A DNA stretch of 64,000 bases, from the NCBI RefSeq assembly GCF_029338315.1, contig NZ_CP119794.1, positions 2,418,001 through 2,482,000 of the forward strand, read 5' to 3'. This stretch comes from Haloarcula regularis (lineage in GTDB: Archaea > Halobacteriota > Halobacteria > Halobacteriales > Haloarculaceae). The position numbers and the translations under genes are program-made. Under the pieces are notes generated by a model that had not been told where the DNA came from, did no database searches, and saw only the letters and a program-made list of their open reading frames with translations. Position 1 is the stretch's first letter. Each line of letters starts with the position of its first letter. Positions 16,296 to 25,070 of this stretch are shown piece after piece.

Positions 16296-17687
16296 ATGCA
16301 CGCCGGCACCGACGCGACCGACGCCGACGACGAGGGACTCCTCTCGGTGTTCGGTGCCCCCTTGCTCGACGCCCTGGACGGCGACAGCGACCGGCAGGCC
16401 GCCCGGGCGCTCGCGCTGCTCGCCGACGCCGACCCCGACCTGGTCGGCCCGCTGGCCGGCCGGCTGCTCGAGCGCCTGCCGGCGGCCACCGACCGTGAAC
16501 CGCTGGTCCGAACGCTGGCGACGCTGGCCGACGATCACACCGACGCGGTCCGGGCCGCTCTGGACGCGCGCGACGTCGACCGCTCGATCAGAGCGGCCAT
16601 CGCCGAGGCCGACGGGTGGGCCGTCGCCGAACGCGCCGACGGCGGCACCGACGTCGCCGGCGCGGTCCGCCGCGTCGTCGAGACGGACGCCCCGCGTCCC
16701 ACCGGCCCCGCGGTCGTCGAACGCGAGGGCACGACAGACCCCGGCCGCGAGGCCGACGCCGACCGGGCGGCCGAACGCGAACACCGCGGGGACCCGGCGG
16801 CCGTCGACCGCCGCGACCGCATCGAGCGCGCCGAGAACTCGCGGGCCTTCCGCGCCATCGACATGCTGAGCGCGTTCGAGGACCTCTCGGTCGTCGAACC
16901 CGAGCAGGCGGTCCGGTACGGCTCGGTCCTGCGGACCCGGGCGAGGCTGGAGGGCGACGTGCTCGGGGTCGCCCTGCGCCTGTTCGACCTGCCCGACGAC
17001 GCCGACGACCGCCGCGAGTTCGCGGCACGCGTCGCCGAGTCGCTGGCCCAGTGGGACGCCGTCGTCGACCACGACGGGGTCGCGGCGGTCCACGACTGGG
17101 GCGACTACCCGCGCCCGTGGGTCGCCACCCCGTTCCTCGACGGGTCGCTGGCCGACCGCGGCCGTCCGAGTCCGGAACGGGGCCTCCGCGAGGCGGCCCA
17201 CCTCGCGGGCGCCGTCGCGCACTGCCACCGCAACGGCGTCGTCCACGGCGGCTTGGACCCCAAATCGGTGGTCTACCCCGAGCGTTCCTTCGACGGCCTC
17301 CCGGCGCCGAGGCTCGACAACGTCGGCCTGATGGGCCCCGTGCGTGACGTCTTCGAACCGTCGTCGTACTTGGACCCTCGCTACGCCGCGCCGGAGTACT
17401 TCTCGCGGGAGTACGGCGCCGTCGACGCCGCCTCGGACGTCTACGCGCTCGGGACGGTCTGTTTCCGCCTGCTGACCGGCCGGCCGCCCGTCACCGGCGA
17501 TTACGAGACGGTCCGTGAGAGCGTCCTGCACGACGAAGTGCCGAACCCGACGGCCGTGAACCCGCGCCTGCCCGATGCCGTGGACCACGTCGTCGCGAAG
17601 GCGACGGCGACGGACAAGCTCACCCGCTACGAGACGGCCGCGGCGGTCCGGCGGGACTGCTGGCGCCTGGTCCAGTCGCTCGACTAG
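16296..17687 (+). CDS. Protein-kinase-like pseudokinase with N-terminal repeat region
   Basis: A 463-residue protein. The first 110 residues are HEAT-like helical pairs (ARALALLADADPDLVGPL, LVRTLATLADDHTDAVRAAL). About residues 185-460 follow a serine/threonine-kinase fold: a beta-rich N-lobe, AHCHRNGVVHGGLDPKSVVY, RLDNVGLMGP, YAAPEYF, then SDVYALGTVCFRLLTGRPP. The catalytic HRDLKPEN loop reads HGGLDPKS and the DFG motif reads DNVG, so the catalytic Asp is missing. A pseudokinase scaffold is the likely role. The start at 16296 is taken because upstream codons are poor. Its stop overlaps that of the AEC transporter (CTAG). Confidence 0.8.
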   Translation: MHAGTDATDADDEGLLSVFGAPLLDALDGDSDRQAARALALLADADPDLVGPLAGRLLERLPAATDREPLVRTLATLADDHTDAVRAALDARDVDRSIRAAIAEADGWAVAERADGGTDVAGAVRRVVETDAPRPTGPAVVEREGTTDPGREADADRAAEREHRGDPAAVDRRDRIERAENSRAFRAIDMLSAFEDLSVVEPEQAVRYGSVLRTRARLEGDVLGVALRLFDLPDDADDRREFAARVAESLAQWDAVVDHDGVAAVHDWGDYPRPWVATPFLDGSLADRGRPSPERGLREAAHLAGAVAHCHRNGVVHGGLDPKSVVYPERSFDGLPAPRLDNVGLMGPVRDVFEPSSYLDPRYAAPEYFSREYGAVDAASDVYALGTVCFRLLTGRPPVTGDYETVRESVLHDEVPNPTAVNPRLPDAVDHVVAKATATDKLTRYETAAAVRRDCWRLVQSLD

Positions 17688-18634
17688 ATTACGGCGCCGG
17701 ACTGCAGGACGGCGACGAGAACCGTCACCGTCAGCACGCTCAGGACGGTGGTCACGAGCACCGTCGCGCTGACGAACTCGCCGGGGGCGAACCCGTCCTG
17801 CGCGCCGCTGAACGCCCCGACCAGGATGATGGGCGTCACGCCGGTCGGCGTCGCCAGCAGGAGGACGACCACCCGGGCGACGGTGGGGTCCTGGAACCCG
17901 AGGAGGAGCACGGCCGCGATGGCGACGACCGGGGCAAGCACCAGCTTCAGGGCGCTCGCGACGCCGACGGGGCGGAGCGTCCCGCCCATGTCGACGTTCG
18001 ACAGCTGGATGCCGAGGATGAGCAGCATGATCGGAATCGAGGCGTTGCCCAGTATCTCCAGGGTCTCCATGAGCGTCGAGTCGGCCGGCGGCGCGACGCC
18101 GAGCCAGCGGACCGCGAGCGAGAGCACGACCGCGTACACCAGCGGCACGCCGAAGACCTGCTTCATGTCCGAGACGGGGTCGCTGTCGGCGCCCCGGGCG
18201 GCGATGTAGATGCCGAGCGTGTAGAGCAAGACCACCTGGAGCGCCGTCACGAGCACCGCGAGACTCCGGCCCTGCGCGCCGAAGACGAAGTCCGCCAGCG
18301 GGATGCCGTAGTTGCCGGTGTTCGCGAAGATGGCGACGAGGACGAACGCCCCCAGCAACGGCTCGGACTGGCCGAACGAGCGGCCCACGACCTCGGCGAC
18401 GGCGAGCATCGCGGCCGTGAACGCCACGACGGCGACCACCACCCGGAGGATGGTCCCGCCGGTCACCGTCGACGTCGTCAGGCTGTGGACGACAAGCGCG
18501 GGCGCGAGGACGTACACCGTCACCGTGTTCAGCGCGTCCACCTCCACGTCCTCGTACCGGCCCAGCGCGAACCCCACCGCAGAGACCGCCACGATGGGGA
18601 GGATGGCCGTCGCGAAGATGGTGAGCAGCGACAC
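17684..18634 (-). CDS. AEC (auxin efflux carrier) family transporter
   Basis: A 316-residue membrane permease with about ten helices in two five-helix halves. It begins SLLTIFATAILPIVAVSAVG and holds the AEC hallmarks IFANTGNYGIPLADFVFG and LLLATPTGVTPIILVG. AEC proteins export or exchange organic acids and related anions; no substrate can be named. The GTG start at 18634 puts the first helix at the N-terminus; longer reading upstream is out of character. It is divergent from the thiolase and converges with the pseudokinase through a shared CTAG. Confidence 0.88.
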   Translation of the reverse strand: MSLLTIFATAILPIVAVSAVGFALGRYEDVEVDALNTVTVYVLAPALVVHSLTTSTVTGGTILRVVVAVVAFTAAMLAVAEVVGRSFGQSEPLLGAFVLVAIFANTGNYGIPLADFVFGAQGRSLAVLVTALQVVLLYTLGIYIAARGADSDPVSDMKQVFGVPLVYAVVLSLAVRWLGVAPPADSTLMETLEILGNASIPIMLLILGIQLSNVDMGGTLRPVGVASALKLVLAPVVAIAAVLLLGFQDPTVARVVVLLLATPTGVTPIILVGAFSGAQDGFAPGEFVSATVLVTTVLSVLTVTVLVAVLQSGAVI

Positions 18635-18715
18635 GGTGGGGCGTCTCGCGTCCACTGTGAGAATACTTTCGACTCCTGCCCAACAGTGATGCGTCGCCGC
18701 CGAGTACCCGCGGGC

Positions 18716-19893
18716 ATGCAGGAGGCGTACATCGTCGACGCGGTTCGCACGCCCTTCGGCGCTCGCGACGGCGCGTTCCGCGATACCCATCCCCAGGACC
18801 TGGCGGCCGAACCGCTCCGTGCCCTGGAAGCGCGCAACGGCTTCGACGGGCCCGACGTCGAGGACGTCGTCTACGGCTGTGTGGTCCCCGTCGGCGAACA
18901 GGGACTGAACATCGGCCGCATCGCCCCGATGGTAGCCGGGTGGGGCGAGACGGTGCCCGGCGTCCAGCTCAACCGGATGTGTGGCTCGGGCCAGCAGGCC
19001 GTGAACTTCGCCGCCGGGCAGATTCGGGGCGGAATGGCCGACCTGCTGGTCGCCGGCGGCGTCGAGCACATGACCCGCGTCCCGATGGGCAGCGACACGC
19101 CGGGCGACACTCACAGCTACGCCGACCCCGGCGGCGTCACGGACACCTACTTCGAGCACTTCGACGAGCTGACCACGCAGGGCGAGGGCGCCGAGCGTAT
19201 CGCCGAGCAGTGGGGCTTTTCCCGGACCGAACTCGACGAGCTCGCCGTCGACTCACAGCGCCGCTGGGGCGAGGCCGCCGACGCGGGCAAGCACGCCGAC
19301 CAGGTCGTCCCCGTCGAGACGACGCTGGACGGCGACCCGGTCACTGTCTCCGAGGACGGACATCCCCGACCGGACACCGACGTCGAGACGCTGGGTGACC
19401 TGCCGCTGGTCTTCCGCGACGAGGGCGACGGCGTCGTCCACGCCGGGAACGCCTCGGGAATCGTCGACGGCGCCGCAGCGACGCTGGTCGCCTCCGAAGC
19501 CGCGTGCGAGGCGCACGGCTGGGACCCGCTCGCCCGCATTGTCGACGCCACCGTCGTCGGCGTCGACCCGACGACGATGCTCACCGGCCCTATCCCGGCG
19601 ACCGAACAGTGCTGGAGCGAACGGGGCTCGATATCGCCGCTGTCGACCGCTTCGAGGTCAACGAGGCGTTCGCGCCCGTCGTCGCCGCCTGGCTCGAGGA
19701 GACGGGCGCGGCCTGGAGAAAGACGAACGTCTGGGGCGGCGCCATCGCCCACGGCCACCCGCTGGGGGCGACCGGCGCGGCCCTGCTGGGGAAACTGCCC
19801 TCCCAGCTCGCGGACTGCGGGGGCCGGTACGGTCTCTGTACGATGTGCATCGGTTTCGGCCAGGGCGTCGCGACCCTCGTCGAACGGGTCTGA
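18716..19893 (+). pseudogene. Acetyl-CoA acetyltransferase (thiolase), frameshifted
   Basis: A thiolase of about 392 residues when repaired, moving acetyl groups between CoA thioesters in fatty-acid breakdown or acetoacetyl-CoA formation. The first part shows YIVDAVRTPFGARDGAF, the nucleophile Cys in LNRMCGSGQQA, MSDTP-type loops and HAGNASGIVDGAAA. The C-terminal part (RTGLDIAAVDRFEVNEAFAP, GGAIAHGHPLGATGA, CIGFGQGVA) is in another frame. One missing G at 19609 (CAGGTGCTGG read as CAGTGCTGG) explains the break. All catalytic residues survive, so a sequencing error is likely. Confidence 0.88.
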
Positions 19894-20066
19894 CGACAGG
19901 ATGACGGAGTTTCCCGTAGCAATGGATCCCCTCCAGAGCCGGAACGCCGCGGCTGTCATCGGGTGTGAAGCGCCCGACTGCCCCCGAGACCGTCGGTCTC
20001 GCGCTGGCTGCACCCGGGGTGGTTCGAAAGACGCGCCGCGTCTTTGGGCGACGTCGTCCGCCCGAC

Positions 20067-20747
20067 CTATCGGTTCACGCCGACGGTGACGAGGGTGCCG
20101 TGCTCGCGGTAGCGCTCGACCATCGCCGCGCGCGTCTCCCACTCCTCGGTGGGGAAGGCGTCGGCCGGCGGGATCTCGATCTCGCGGTCCGGCACGTTGT
20201 CCTGGACGGCCACCGCGAGGCCCGCCTCGCGGAAGGCCTGGCGGTACTCGGCCCCGCTCCAGCGGGTCATGGGCACCTCGACCAGTTCGTCCCAGTGGTG
20301 GGTGTGGACGCTCTCCTCGAAGTAGTTGACCGCGCAGTGGAACGTGCCGCCGGGCCCCAGGACCCGCGCCACCTCGCGGAGGACGGCGTGGGGGTCGCTC
20401 GCGTAATAAAAGGCCTCCATCGAGAAGCAGTGATCGACGCTGTCGTCGGCAAAGGGGAGGCGTTCGAAATCGCCCACCAGGAAGCCCACGTCGGGGTCGT
20501 CGGTGTACGATCGGGCGTTTGCAGCCATCGCGGGCGCGGCGTCGATGCCGTAGGCCCGCGCGGCGTCCTTGGTCTCTTTGAGTGCGCGCCCGGCGTAGCC
20601 GCTGCCACAGCCCAGGTCGAGGACGGTGTCGCCGGCCTCGACGGGCATCCGGGCCAGGACGTGCTTGGCCGTGTGCCAGTGGCGGTCCTCCATCCCGCGG
20701 TCCTTGCCGCGGGCGGCCCACTCGTCGAACTCGTCGCTGACGCTCAT
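20067..20747 (-). CDS. SAM-dependent class I methyltransferase
   Basis: A 226-residue cytoplasmic methyltransferase with the Rossmann motifs in order: motif I VLDLGCGSGYAGRAL (about 40-54), an acidic end of strand 2 in YGIDAAPAMAANAR, motif II-like VGDFERLPFADDSVDHCFS, and motif III EVARVLGPGGTFHC. The tail (VEVPMTRWSGAEYRQAFREA) is the lid seen in small-molecule or lipid methyltransferases. The substrate is unknown. The start MSVSDEFDEW at 20747 is the family form. Confidence 0.88.
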   Translation of the reverse strand: MSVSDEFDEWAARGKDRGMEDRHWHTAKHVLARMPVEAGDTVLDLGCGSGYAGRALKETKDAARAYGIDAAPAMAANARSYTDDPDVGFLVGDFERLPFADDSVDHCFSMEAFYYASDPHAVLREVARVLGPGGTFHCAVNYFEESVHTHHWDELVEVPMTRWSGAEYRQAFREAGLAVAVQDNVPDREIEIPPADAFPTEEWETRAAMVERYREHGTLVTVGVNR

Positions 20748-20836
20748 ACACGGGCTGGGTCCGGCGCGGCCAAACACCCTTCGACTCGGGCGGCCGGGCC
20801 GGGAGCGTTATGCGTGCGCGCCGTCAAGCCGGTGGC

Positions 20837-21277
20837 GTGTCGAGACCAGGCCGCTACCGCGTCTCCAGCACCGCCCAGCAGGTCGTGGGCGGGTTCCTGC
20901 TGGCCGGTCCCTTCGTCGTCACCGAGGAGGTGTGGGTGCTCGCGGCGAACATGCAGTCCGCCCACGCCGCGCTCGTCGCGGGCATCGTCTTCGCCATCGG
21001 CTACGGCGCCCTCTACGAGGCCGACGAGGACCGCGACGTCGAGGCGGAGGCCGAGGTCGGCGGGGTCCCCATCCGCTTCATCTCGCTGATGGTGGTCTCG
21101 TTCGGATCGGTGGCGCTCCTGGCGCTGGTGTTTACCGCCCCGAACGCCTTCCTCGTCGAGGGTGGGGTCCTGGCCGACCCCACGCGGGCCGACGTCGCGC
21201 TGACGACGGTGAAGGCCGTCTCCGTGGGTGCTATCTTCAGCGTCGTCGGCGCCGCGACGGCCGACAGCGTCTTCTGA
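20837..21277 (+). CDS. Small membrane protein, DUF2391-like
   Basis: A 146-residue protein with four hydrophobic segments: VVGGFLLAGPFVVTEEVWVL, ALVAGIVFAIGYGALY, ISLMVVSFGSVALLALVF and VKAVSVGAIFSVVGAA. An acidic loop (EADEDRDVEAEAE) lies after the second. From memory this matches the archaeal integral-membrane family DUF2391, of unknown function. The GTG at 20837 is chosen because TTATGC, a weak TATA-like box, lies 27 bp upstream; an in-frame ATG at 20810 would fall in that box. It is divergent from the methyltransferase gene. Confidence 0.65.
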   Translation: MSRPGRYRVSSTAQQVVGGFLLAGPFVVTEEVWVLAANMQSAHAALVAGIVFAIGYGALYEADEDRDVEAEAEVGGVPIRFISLMVVSFGSVALLALVFTAPNAFLVEGGVLADPTRADVALTTVKAVSVGAIFSVVGAATADSVF

Positions 21278-21326
21278 GCCACCGGACCCGTATACTTAAT
21301 GTCTGTCGCCACGCGTTCCCGGACAT

Positions 21327-21905
21327 ATGGAGTATACGCTGGCCATCGACAACACCCCCGACACTGTCGAGGGCGGGACCGGGATTCTCCTCTTGCACCC
21401 GTCGACCGGCGCGACGGACCGACTGGACACCGACTTCCTGTCGACCGACACCGACGCGATGTTGGTCATCTCGACGCGGACGACCGCCCGCGAGGTCAAA
21501 CAGAAACTCGAGTACTACGAGGTCGACGAGTCGAAGGCGACCATCCTCGATACGCTCTCGGTCGAGCGTGGCTACACCCGCCGGCAGTCGGCCGGCGTGA
21601 AGTACGTCTCGGCCCCGGACGACCTCGAGGGCATCGTCGAGGAGACGGAGGCGTTCCTCGACGCCCACGAGGGCAAACTTCGCATCACCTTCGATTCCGT
21701 GACCGAACTCATCTACTACGCCGACGAGGACCGGGCCCTGTCGGCGGTCGGTGACATCCTCGACCTGCTCGACGCGTACGACGCCGTCGGGATGTTCCAC
21801 CTGGCCCAGGGCGTCCACGACGCCGAGACGGTCGACCGGTTCCGCGACCTGTTCGACGGCGTGGTCGAACTCGCCGAGGACGGCACCATCACCAGCGAGT
21901 TCTGA
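21327..21905 (+). CDS. RecA/KaiC-like protein without a P-loop (DUF7504-type)
   Basis: A 192-residue soluble protein with alternating strand/helix pattern: TGILLLHPSTGATDRLDTDF, TDAMLVISTRTTAREVKQKL, KLRITFDSVTELIYYAD and VGMFHLAQGVHDAETV. It resembles haloarchaeal KaiC/RecA-superfamily proteins of the DUF7504 kind, but the Walker A glycine-lysine loop is absent (HPSTGATDR where G-GK-S/T is expected). It probably does not hydrolyse ATP. Such proteins occur next to signalling genes in haloarchaea, but no partner is adjacent here. Function unknown. Confidence 0.6.
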   Translation: MEYTLAIDNTPDTVEGGTGILLLHPSTGATDRLDTDFLSTDTDAMLVISTRTTAREVKQKLEYYEVDESKATILDTLSVERGYTRRQSAGVKYVSAPDDLEGIVEETEAFLDAHEGKLRITFDSVTELIYYADEDRALSAVGDILDLLDAYDAVGMFHLAQGVHDAETVDRFRDLFDGVVELAEDGTITSEF

Positions 21906-22035
21906 TAGGGTCCATCGTAGCCGGTCGGTACGAACGAGCCGTCCGACCGGCCGAGGTGTTCGATTCCCCCGAGCGAGACTCTATGGAGTACGACGACACT
22001 CCCTATGAGCGACCTGTCAACGCGGGCTAATCACT

Positions 22036-22045
22036 AATTATTAAG
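22036..22045 (+). promoter_or_regulatory. TATA box of the small zinc-finger gene
   Basis: AATTATTAAG, about 30 bp before the ATG at 22073, in an AT-rich pocket after the DUF7504-type gene. Confidence 0.6.
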
Positions 22046-22072
22046 AGGGTATGGGCCATCAAAACAGCCTGT

Positions 22073-22231
22073 ATGCCGGAATGCCAGAACTGCGGTAATT
22101 TTGTAACGGCTGCCTATGCTCGTGTCTTCACACCCAACGGTGTCGAGAAGCCACGGGTCTGCCCGCAGTGTGAAGACAAGATTCGAGACGGAGCGGACGT
22201 TCGCGAGGCGCGGTCGACGCGCCGCGGATAG
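22073..22231 (+). CDS. Small CPxCG-type zinc-finger protein (DUF7563-like), copy 1
   Basis: A 52-residue protein opening MPECQNCGNFVTAAYARVF and containing VCPQC, so it has two CxxC pairs for one zinc. It ends in a basic tail. A clear TATA box lies upstream and the codon pattern is coding. A close paralogue is at 25925-26074, with the same MPEC..CG...ARVF...CP.C layout. These micro-proteins are a known haloarchaeal class, with members linked to stress and biofilm phenotypes; no job can be assigned to this one. Confidence 0.8.
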   Translation: MPECQNCGNFVTAAYARVFTPNGVEKPRVCPQCEDKIRDGADVREARSTRRG

Positions 22232-22316
22232 GCGATTTTCGGGGGGAAACGGTGTCCCTGTCTCTCTGAGACCGTGACCGGGTTCGGTCACGCGTCGACG
22301 CTCGTCGCCGACAGCC

Positions 22317-23633
22317 TCACGCTCGGGCGTCGGCGACGAGCGCCCGGGCCCGTTCGAAGACGTCGTCGGCCCGACCCGATTCGCGGGCCTCGGCGGTGAC
22401 CCGTACGAGCGGCTGGGTGCCGCTGGCCCGGAGCAGGAACCAGGCGTCGCCAAGGTCGACACGGACGCCGTCGAGCGTGGTCACGTCGTCGTAGGTCGAG
22501 AGGACCGTCTCGCGAACGGCGTCCATCACGGTGCCTTTCGCCGCCACCTCGACGCTGTCCCGGCGGATGGGGTAGTCGGGCACGTCGGCCGCCCGGTCGG
22601 CCAGCGAGCGCTCGGCGTCCAGCGCGGCGACGGTGCCGGCCGCCAGCGGGCCGTCGGGACACAGCGTCCGGTCCGGCCAGATCCACGACCCGCTGGGTTC
22701 GCCGCCGAAGGCGACGCCCTCGCCGCTCGCGGCCTCGGCGACGTAGACGTCCCCGACCGGCGTGTACTCGACGTCGACGTCCGTCTCGGCGAGGTAGTCG
22801 GCGACGGCGAGACTGGTGTCGACCGGGACGGCGACCCGCTCGCCGGGGTCGGCGGCCGCCCGGGCGAAGATGGCCAGCAGGACGTCCCCCGAGAGATAGG
22901 TGCCGTCGCCAGCCACCGCCCGCATCCGGTCGGCGTCGCCGTCGTGGGCGACGCCGAGGTCCGCGTCGGACTCGGCGACCAGCGTCGCGAGCGACCGGCA
23001 GTTCTCGGCCTTCGGCTCGGAGGGACGGCCCGGGAACGCGCCGTCCGGCTGGGCGTTCAGCGTCTCGACCGTACAGCCCAGCCCTTCCAGCACGTCCAGC
23101 GTGACGCCGCCGGCGCCGTTGCCCACGTCGACGACGACGTGGCTGTCGAGCGCGTCGCGGTCGAGCGCCTCACGGACCGCCTCGACGTGGCGCTCGCGTG
23201 CGTCCCACGTCTCGTAGTGGCCGGTGCCGTCCCAGTCGGCGGGGTCGAACACGTCCTCGGCGATGCGCTCCTCGATCTCCTCGCGCAGCGGGGCGTCGAA
23301 AGCCTGTCCGCTCGGTTGCCACAGCTTGATGCCGTTGTCCTCGGGCGGGTTGTGACTCGCGGTGATGGAGACGCCGGCGTCGGCGTCGCGCCACCCGACC
23401 GCACGCGCGACGGTGGGCGTCGCCGCCAGGCCCAGGTCGACGACGTCGGTGCCGCTCTCGCGGAGGCCGGCGACCAGCGCGGCCTGCAGGAACTCGCCGC
23501 TCTCGCGTGGGTCCCGCCCGACGACGACGCGCTCGCTCTCGACGCCCAGCGCGCGACCGACCGACAGCGCCAGGTCCGCCGTCACAGTCTCGCCGACTGG
23601 CCCACGGATACCGCTCGTCCCGAACAGTGTCAT
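22317..23633 (-). CDS. glmM: Phosphoglucomutase/phosphomannomutase family, GlmM-like
   Basis: A 438-residue alpha-D-phosphohexomutase starting MTLFGTSGIRGPVGE. The phosphoserine loop is ITASHNPPEDNG (about residue 90). The metal-binding loop is DGDADRMRAV (about 225), the sugar-binding loop FGGEPSGSW (about 305), and the phosphate-binding loop LRASGTQPLVRV near the end. GEPSGSW in place of GEQSGH-type and the 438-residue length fit the archaeal phosphoglucosamine-mutase-like group, but glucose or mannose substrates remain possible. It is divergent, via a zinc micro-protein, from rpiA. Confidence 0.85.
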   Translation of the reverse strand: MTLFGTSGIRGPVGETVTADLALSVGRALGVESERVVVGRDPRESGEFLQAALVAGLRESGTDVVDLGLAATPTVARAVGWRDADAGVSITASHNPPEDNGIKLWQPSGQAFDAPLREEIEERIAEDVFDPADWDGTGHYETWDARERHVEAVREALDRDALDSHVVVDVGNGAGGVTLDVLEGLGCTVETLNAQPDGAFPGRPSEPKAENCRSLATLVAESDADLGVAHDGDADRMRAVAGDGTYLSGDVLLAIFARAAADPGERVAVPVDTSLAVADYLAETDVDVEYTPVGDVYVAEAASGEGVAFGGEPSGSWIWPDRTLCPDGPLAAGTVAALDAERSLADRAADVPDYPIRRDSVEVAAKGTVMDAVRETVLSTYDDVTTLDGVRVDLGDAWFLLRASGTQPLVRVTAEARESGRADDVFERARALVADARA

Positions 23634-23685
23634 ATCCGCTCCGTCGAGCGGGGGCGAAAAGAAGACTCTGGCTCCGGCAGCGCGG

Positions 23686-23862
23686 CTACTCGGTCGGCGA
23701 CCACTGACAGGCCGTCCCGGTCGCCAGGTCGGCCTCGTCGACGTGGGCTGCCAGGCAGCCGTAGTTGCAGTACTGTGCCGTGGGTTCCCCGCCGGGCGTC
23801 GTCGAGAGGAAAAGGGGGTCGTGGTCCTCGACGGGACACCCGCAGTACGTACACGCGACCAT
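23686..23862 (-). CDS. Small cysteine-rich zinc-binding protein
   Basis: A 58-residue protein with two cysteine clusters: ACTYCGCPVEDHDPLF and QYCNYGCLAAHV, spaced like a small TRASH/MYM-type or zinc-ribbon fold. It ends CQWSPTE. The ATG at 23862 gives the CxYCG cluster near the N-terminus; a longer start at 23889 is less likely. It is divergent from rpiA, whose ATG is 60 bp away. Function unknown; several such micro-proteins occur in this window. Confidence 0.7.
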   Translation of the reverse strand: MVACTYCGCPVEDHDPLFLSTTPGGEPTAQYCNYGCLAAHVDEADLATGTACQWSPTE

Positions 23863-23921
23863 ACCGACAGAGAGCACGGCGGAGAACAAACGTTTTGTCC
23901 ACGTCTCCCGACCCCCCGGAC

Positions 23922-24602
23922 ATGAAACAGGGCGGCTCCGAGGTGGCGAAGCGGGCGGCCGGCGAGTCGGCGGCCGAGGCGGTCGAGGACGGGATGGTCG
24001 TCGGCCTGGGCACCGGGAGCACCGCGGCCCACGCCATCCGGGCCATCGGGCGGGCGGTCGACGCCGGCCTCGACGTCGCCGGCGTCCCCACCTCGTTCCA
24101 GGCGCGTGAACTGGCGCGTGACTGCGGCATTCCGCTGGTGGACTTAGACGAGGCGTCGGTCGACCTCGCCATCGACGGCGCCGACGAGGTGGCCGGCGGC
24201 GACCTGGTCAAGGGCGGCGGCGCCGCCCACGCCCGCGAGAAAGTGGTCGACGCGAGCGCCGACCGCTTCCTGGTGGTCGCGGACCCGACGAAACTGGCCG
24301 ACGACCTCTCTCACCCGGTCCCGGTCGAGGTACTACCGGCGGCCCGGACGACCGTCGCCGACGTCGTCCGCGGCCTCGGCGGCGACCCGACGCTGCGGGC
24401 GGCCGAGCGCAAGGACGGCCCCGTCGTCACCGACAACGGCAACCTCGTGCTGGACTGTGACTTCGGGACGATCGACGCCCCGGCCGACCTCGGGGGGACG
24501 CTCGCCGACACCCCGGGTGTCGTCGAACACGGCCTGTTCGTCGACCTGGCGGACGAGGTCCACGTCGGGACCGCCGACGGCGTCACGGTCCACGACCGCT
24601 GA
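23922..24602 (+). CDS. rpiA: Ribose-5-phosphate isomerase A
   Basis: A 226-residue RpiA, interconverting ribose-5-phosphate and ribulose-5-phosphate for nucleotide and pentose metabolism. All signature segments are present: GLGTGSTAAHAI, VPTSFQARELA, DLAIDGADEV (catalytic Asp) and LVKGGGAAHAREKVV (Lys/Glu of the active site), then VTDNGNLVLD. The length is normal. The start at 23922 matches the family opening (MKQGGSEVAKRAAGE). It stands close to the phosphohexomutase genes, but the orientations differ, so no operon is implied. Confidence 0.95.
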   Translation: MKQGGSEVAKRAAGESAAEAVEDGMVVGLGTGSTAAHAIRAIGRAVDAGLDVAGVPTSFQARELARDCGIPLVDLDEASVDLAIDGADEVAGGDLVKGGGAAHAREKVVDASADRFLVVADPTKLADDLSHPVPVEVLPAARTTVADVVRGLGGDPTLRAAERKDGPVVTDNGNLVLDCDFGTIDAPADLGGTLADTPGVVEHGLFVDLADEVHVGTADGVTVHDR

Positions 24603-24656
24603 GCGGCGCCGCGGCTGGTCGGTGCGTGAAAAAATCAGAAACGGGTACTGACAGTC

Positions 24657-24824
24657 CTACAGGTCGCGCGGCTGGACTGTCTTGCGGTCGTTCTCGCTGG
24701 CCCGACGGGCCGCGTCGTCGAGCAGCTCCCCGACCTCTGCGTCGAGGGCATCGTAGAAGTCAGAGGAGACGTTCATGTCATCGAGCGCTTCCTTCACGGC
24801 GGCTTTGACGATTAGGTCTGCCAT
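24657..24824 (-). CDS. DUF1931 histone-fold protein
   Basis: A 55-residue protein, MADLIVKAAVKEALDDMN...RRASENDRKTVQPRDL. This is the pattern of DUF1931, a small archaeal family with a histone-like helix-strand-helix fold; RKTVQPRDL is typical of the last histone-fold helix. It may bind DNA or act as a dimeric scaffold. A strong TATA box (24851-24859) precedes it. It converges with rpiA. Confidence 0.85.
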   Translation of the reverse strand: MADLIVKAAVKEALDDMNVSSDFYDALDAEVGELLDDAARRASENDRKTVQPRDL

Positions 24825-24850
24825 ACAGGAGTCCCATCCGTATGGATGAC

Positions 24851-24859
24851 TTATATACT
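24851..24859 (-). promoter_or_regulatory. Strong TATA box of the DUF1931 gene
   Basis: AGTATATAA on the minus strand, centred about 30 bp before the ATG at 24824. It is one of the best TATA boxes in the window, which suggests high expression. Confidence 0.7.
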
Positions 24860-25070
24860 TTCCCCCAGAGGACCCGTCTCGTCGCTATTTGCGGCAGTCT
24901 GAGCCGGTTTCTGCCCGAAGACCGGTTATAAATCAAGCATTCTGTCCTGCATAGTACGGTCACATTCGCCGTTTCGACCGGAAACGGGGGTCTGCGGCGC
25001 GCCTGCTGCCGCTCGCGCGCGCTCGGGACGGACCGACGGATAGGAGTAGCCGCCGCCCGGAGAGGGGGAC

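Noticed and set aside
14520..18683. A 1387-codon open frame on the minus strand opposite tetR, MATE and the pseudokinase
   Set aside because: It is the antisense shadow of GC3-rich genes: low-complexity R/G/D-rich sequence without domains. The sense genes are clear. Its right end only runs into the reading frame near the AEC transporter.
23686..24602. Zinc micro-protein and rpiA as one operon
   Set aside because: They are on opposite strands and divergent.
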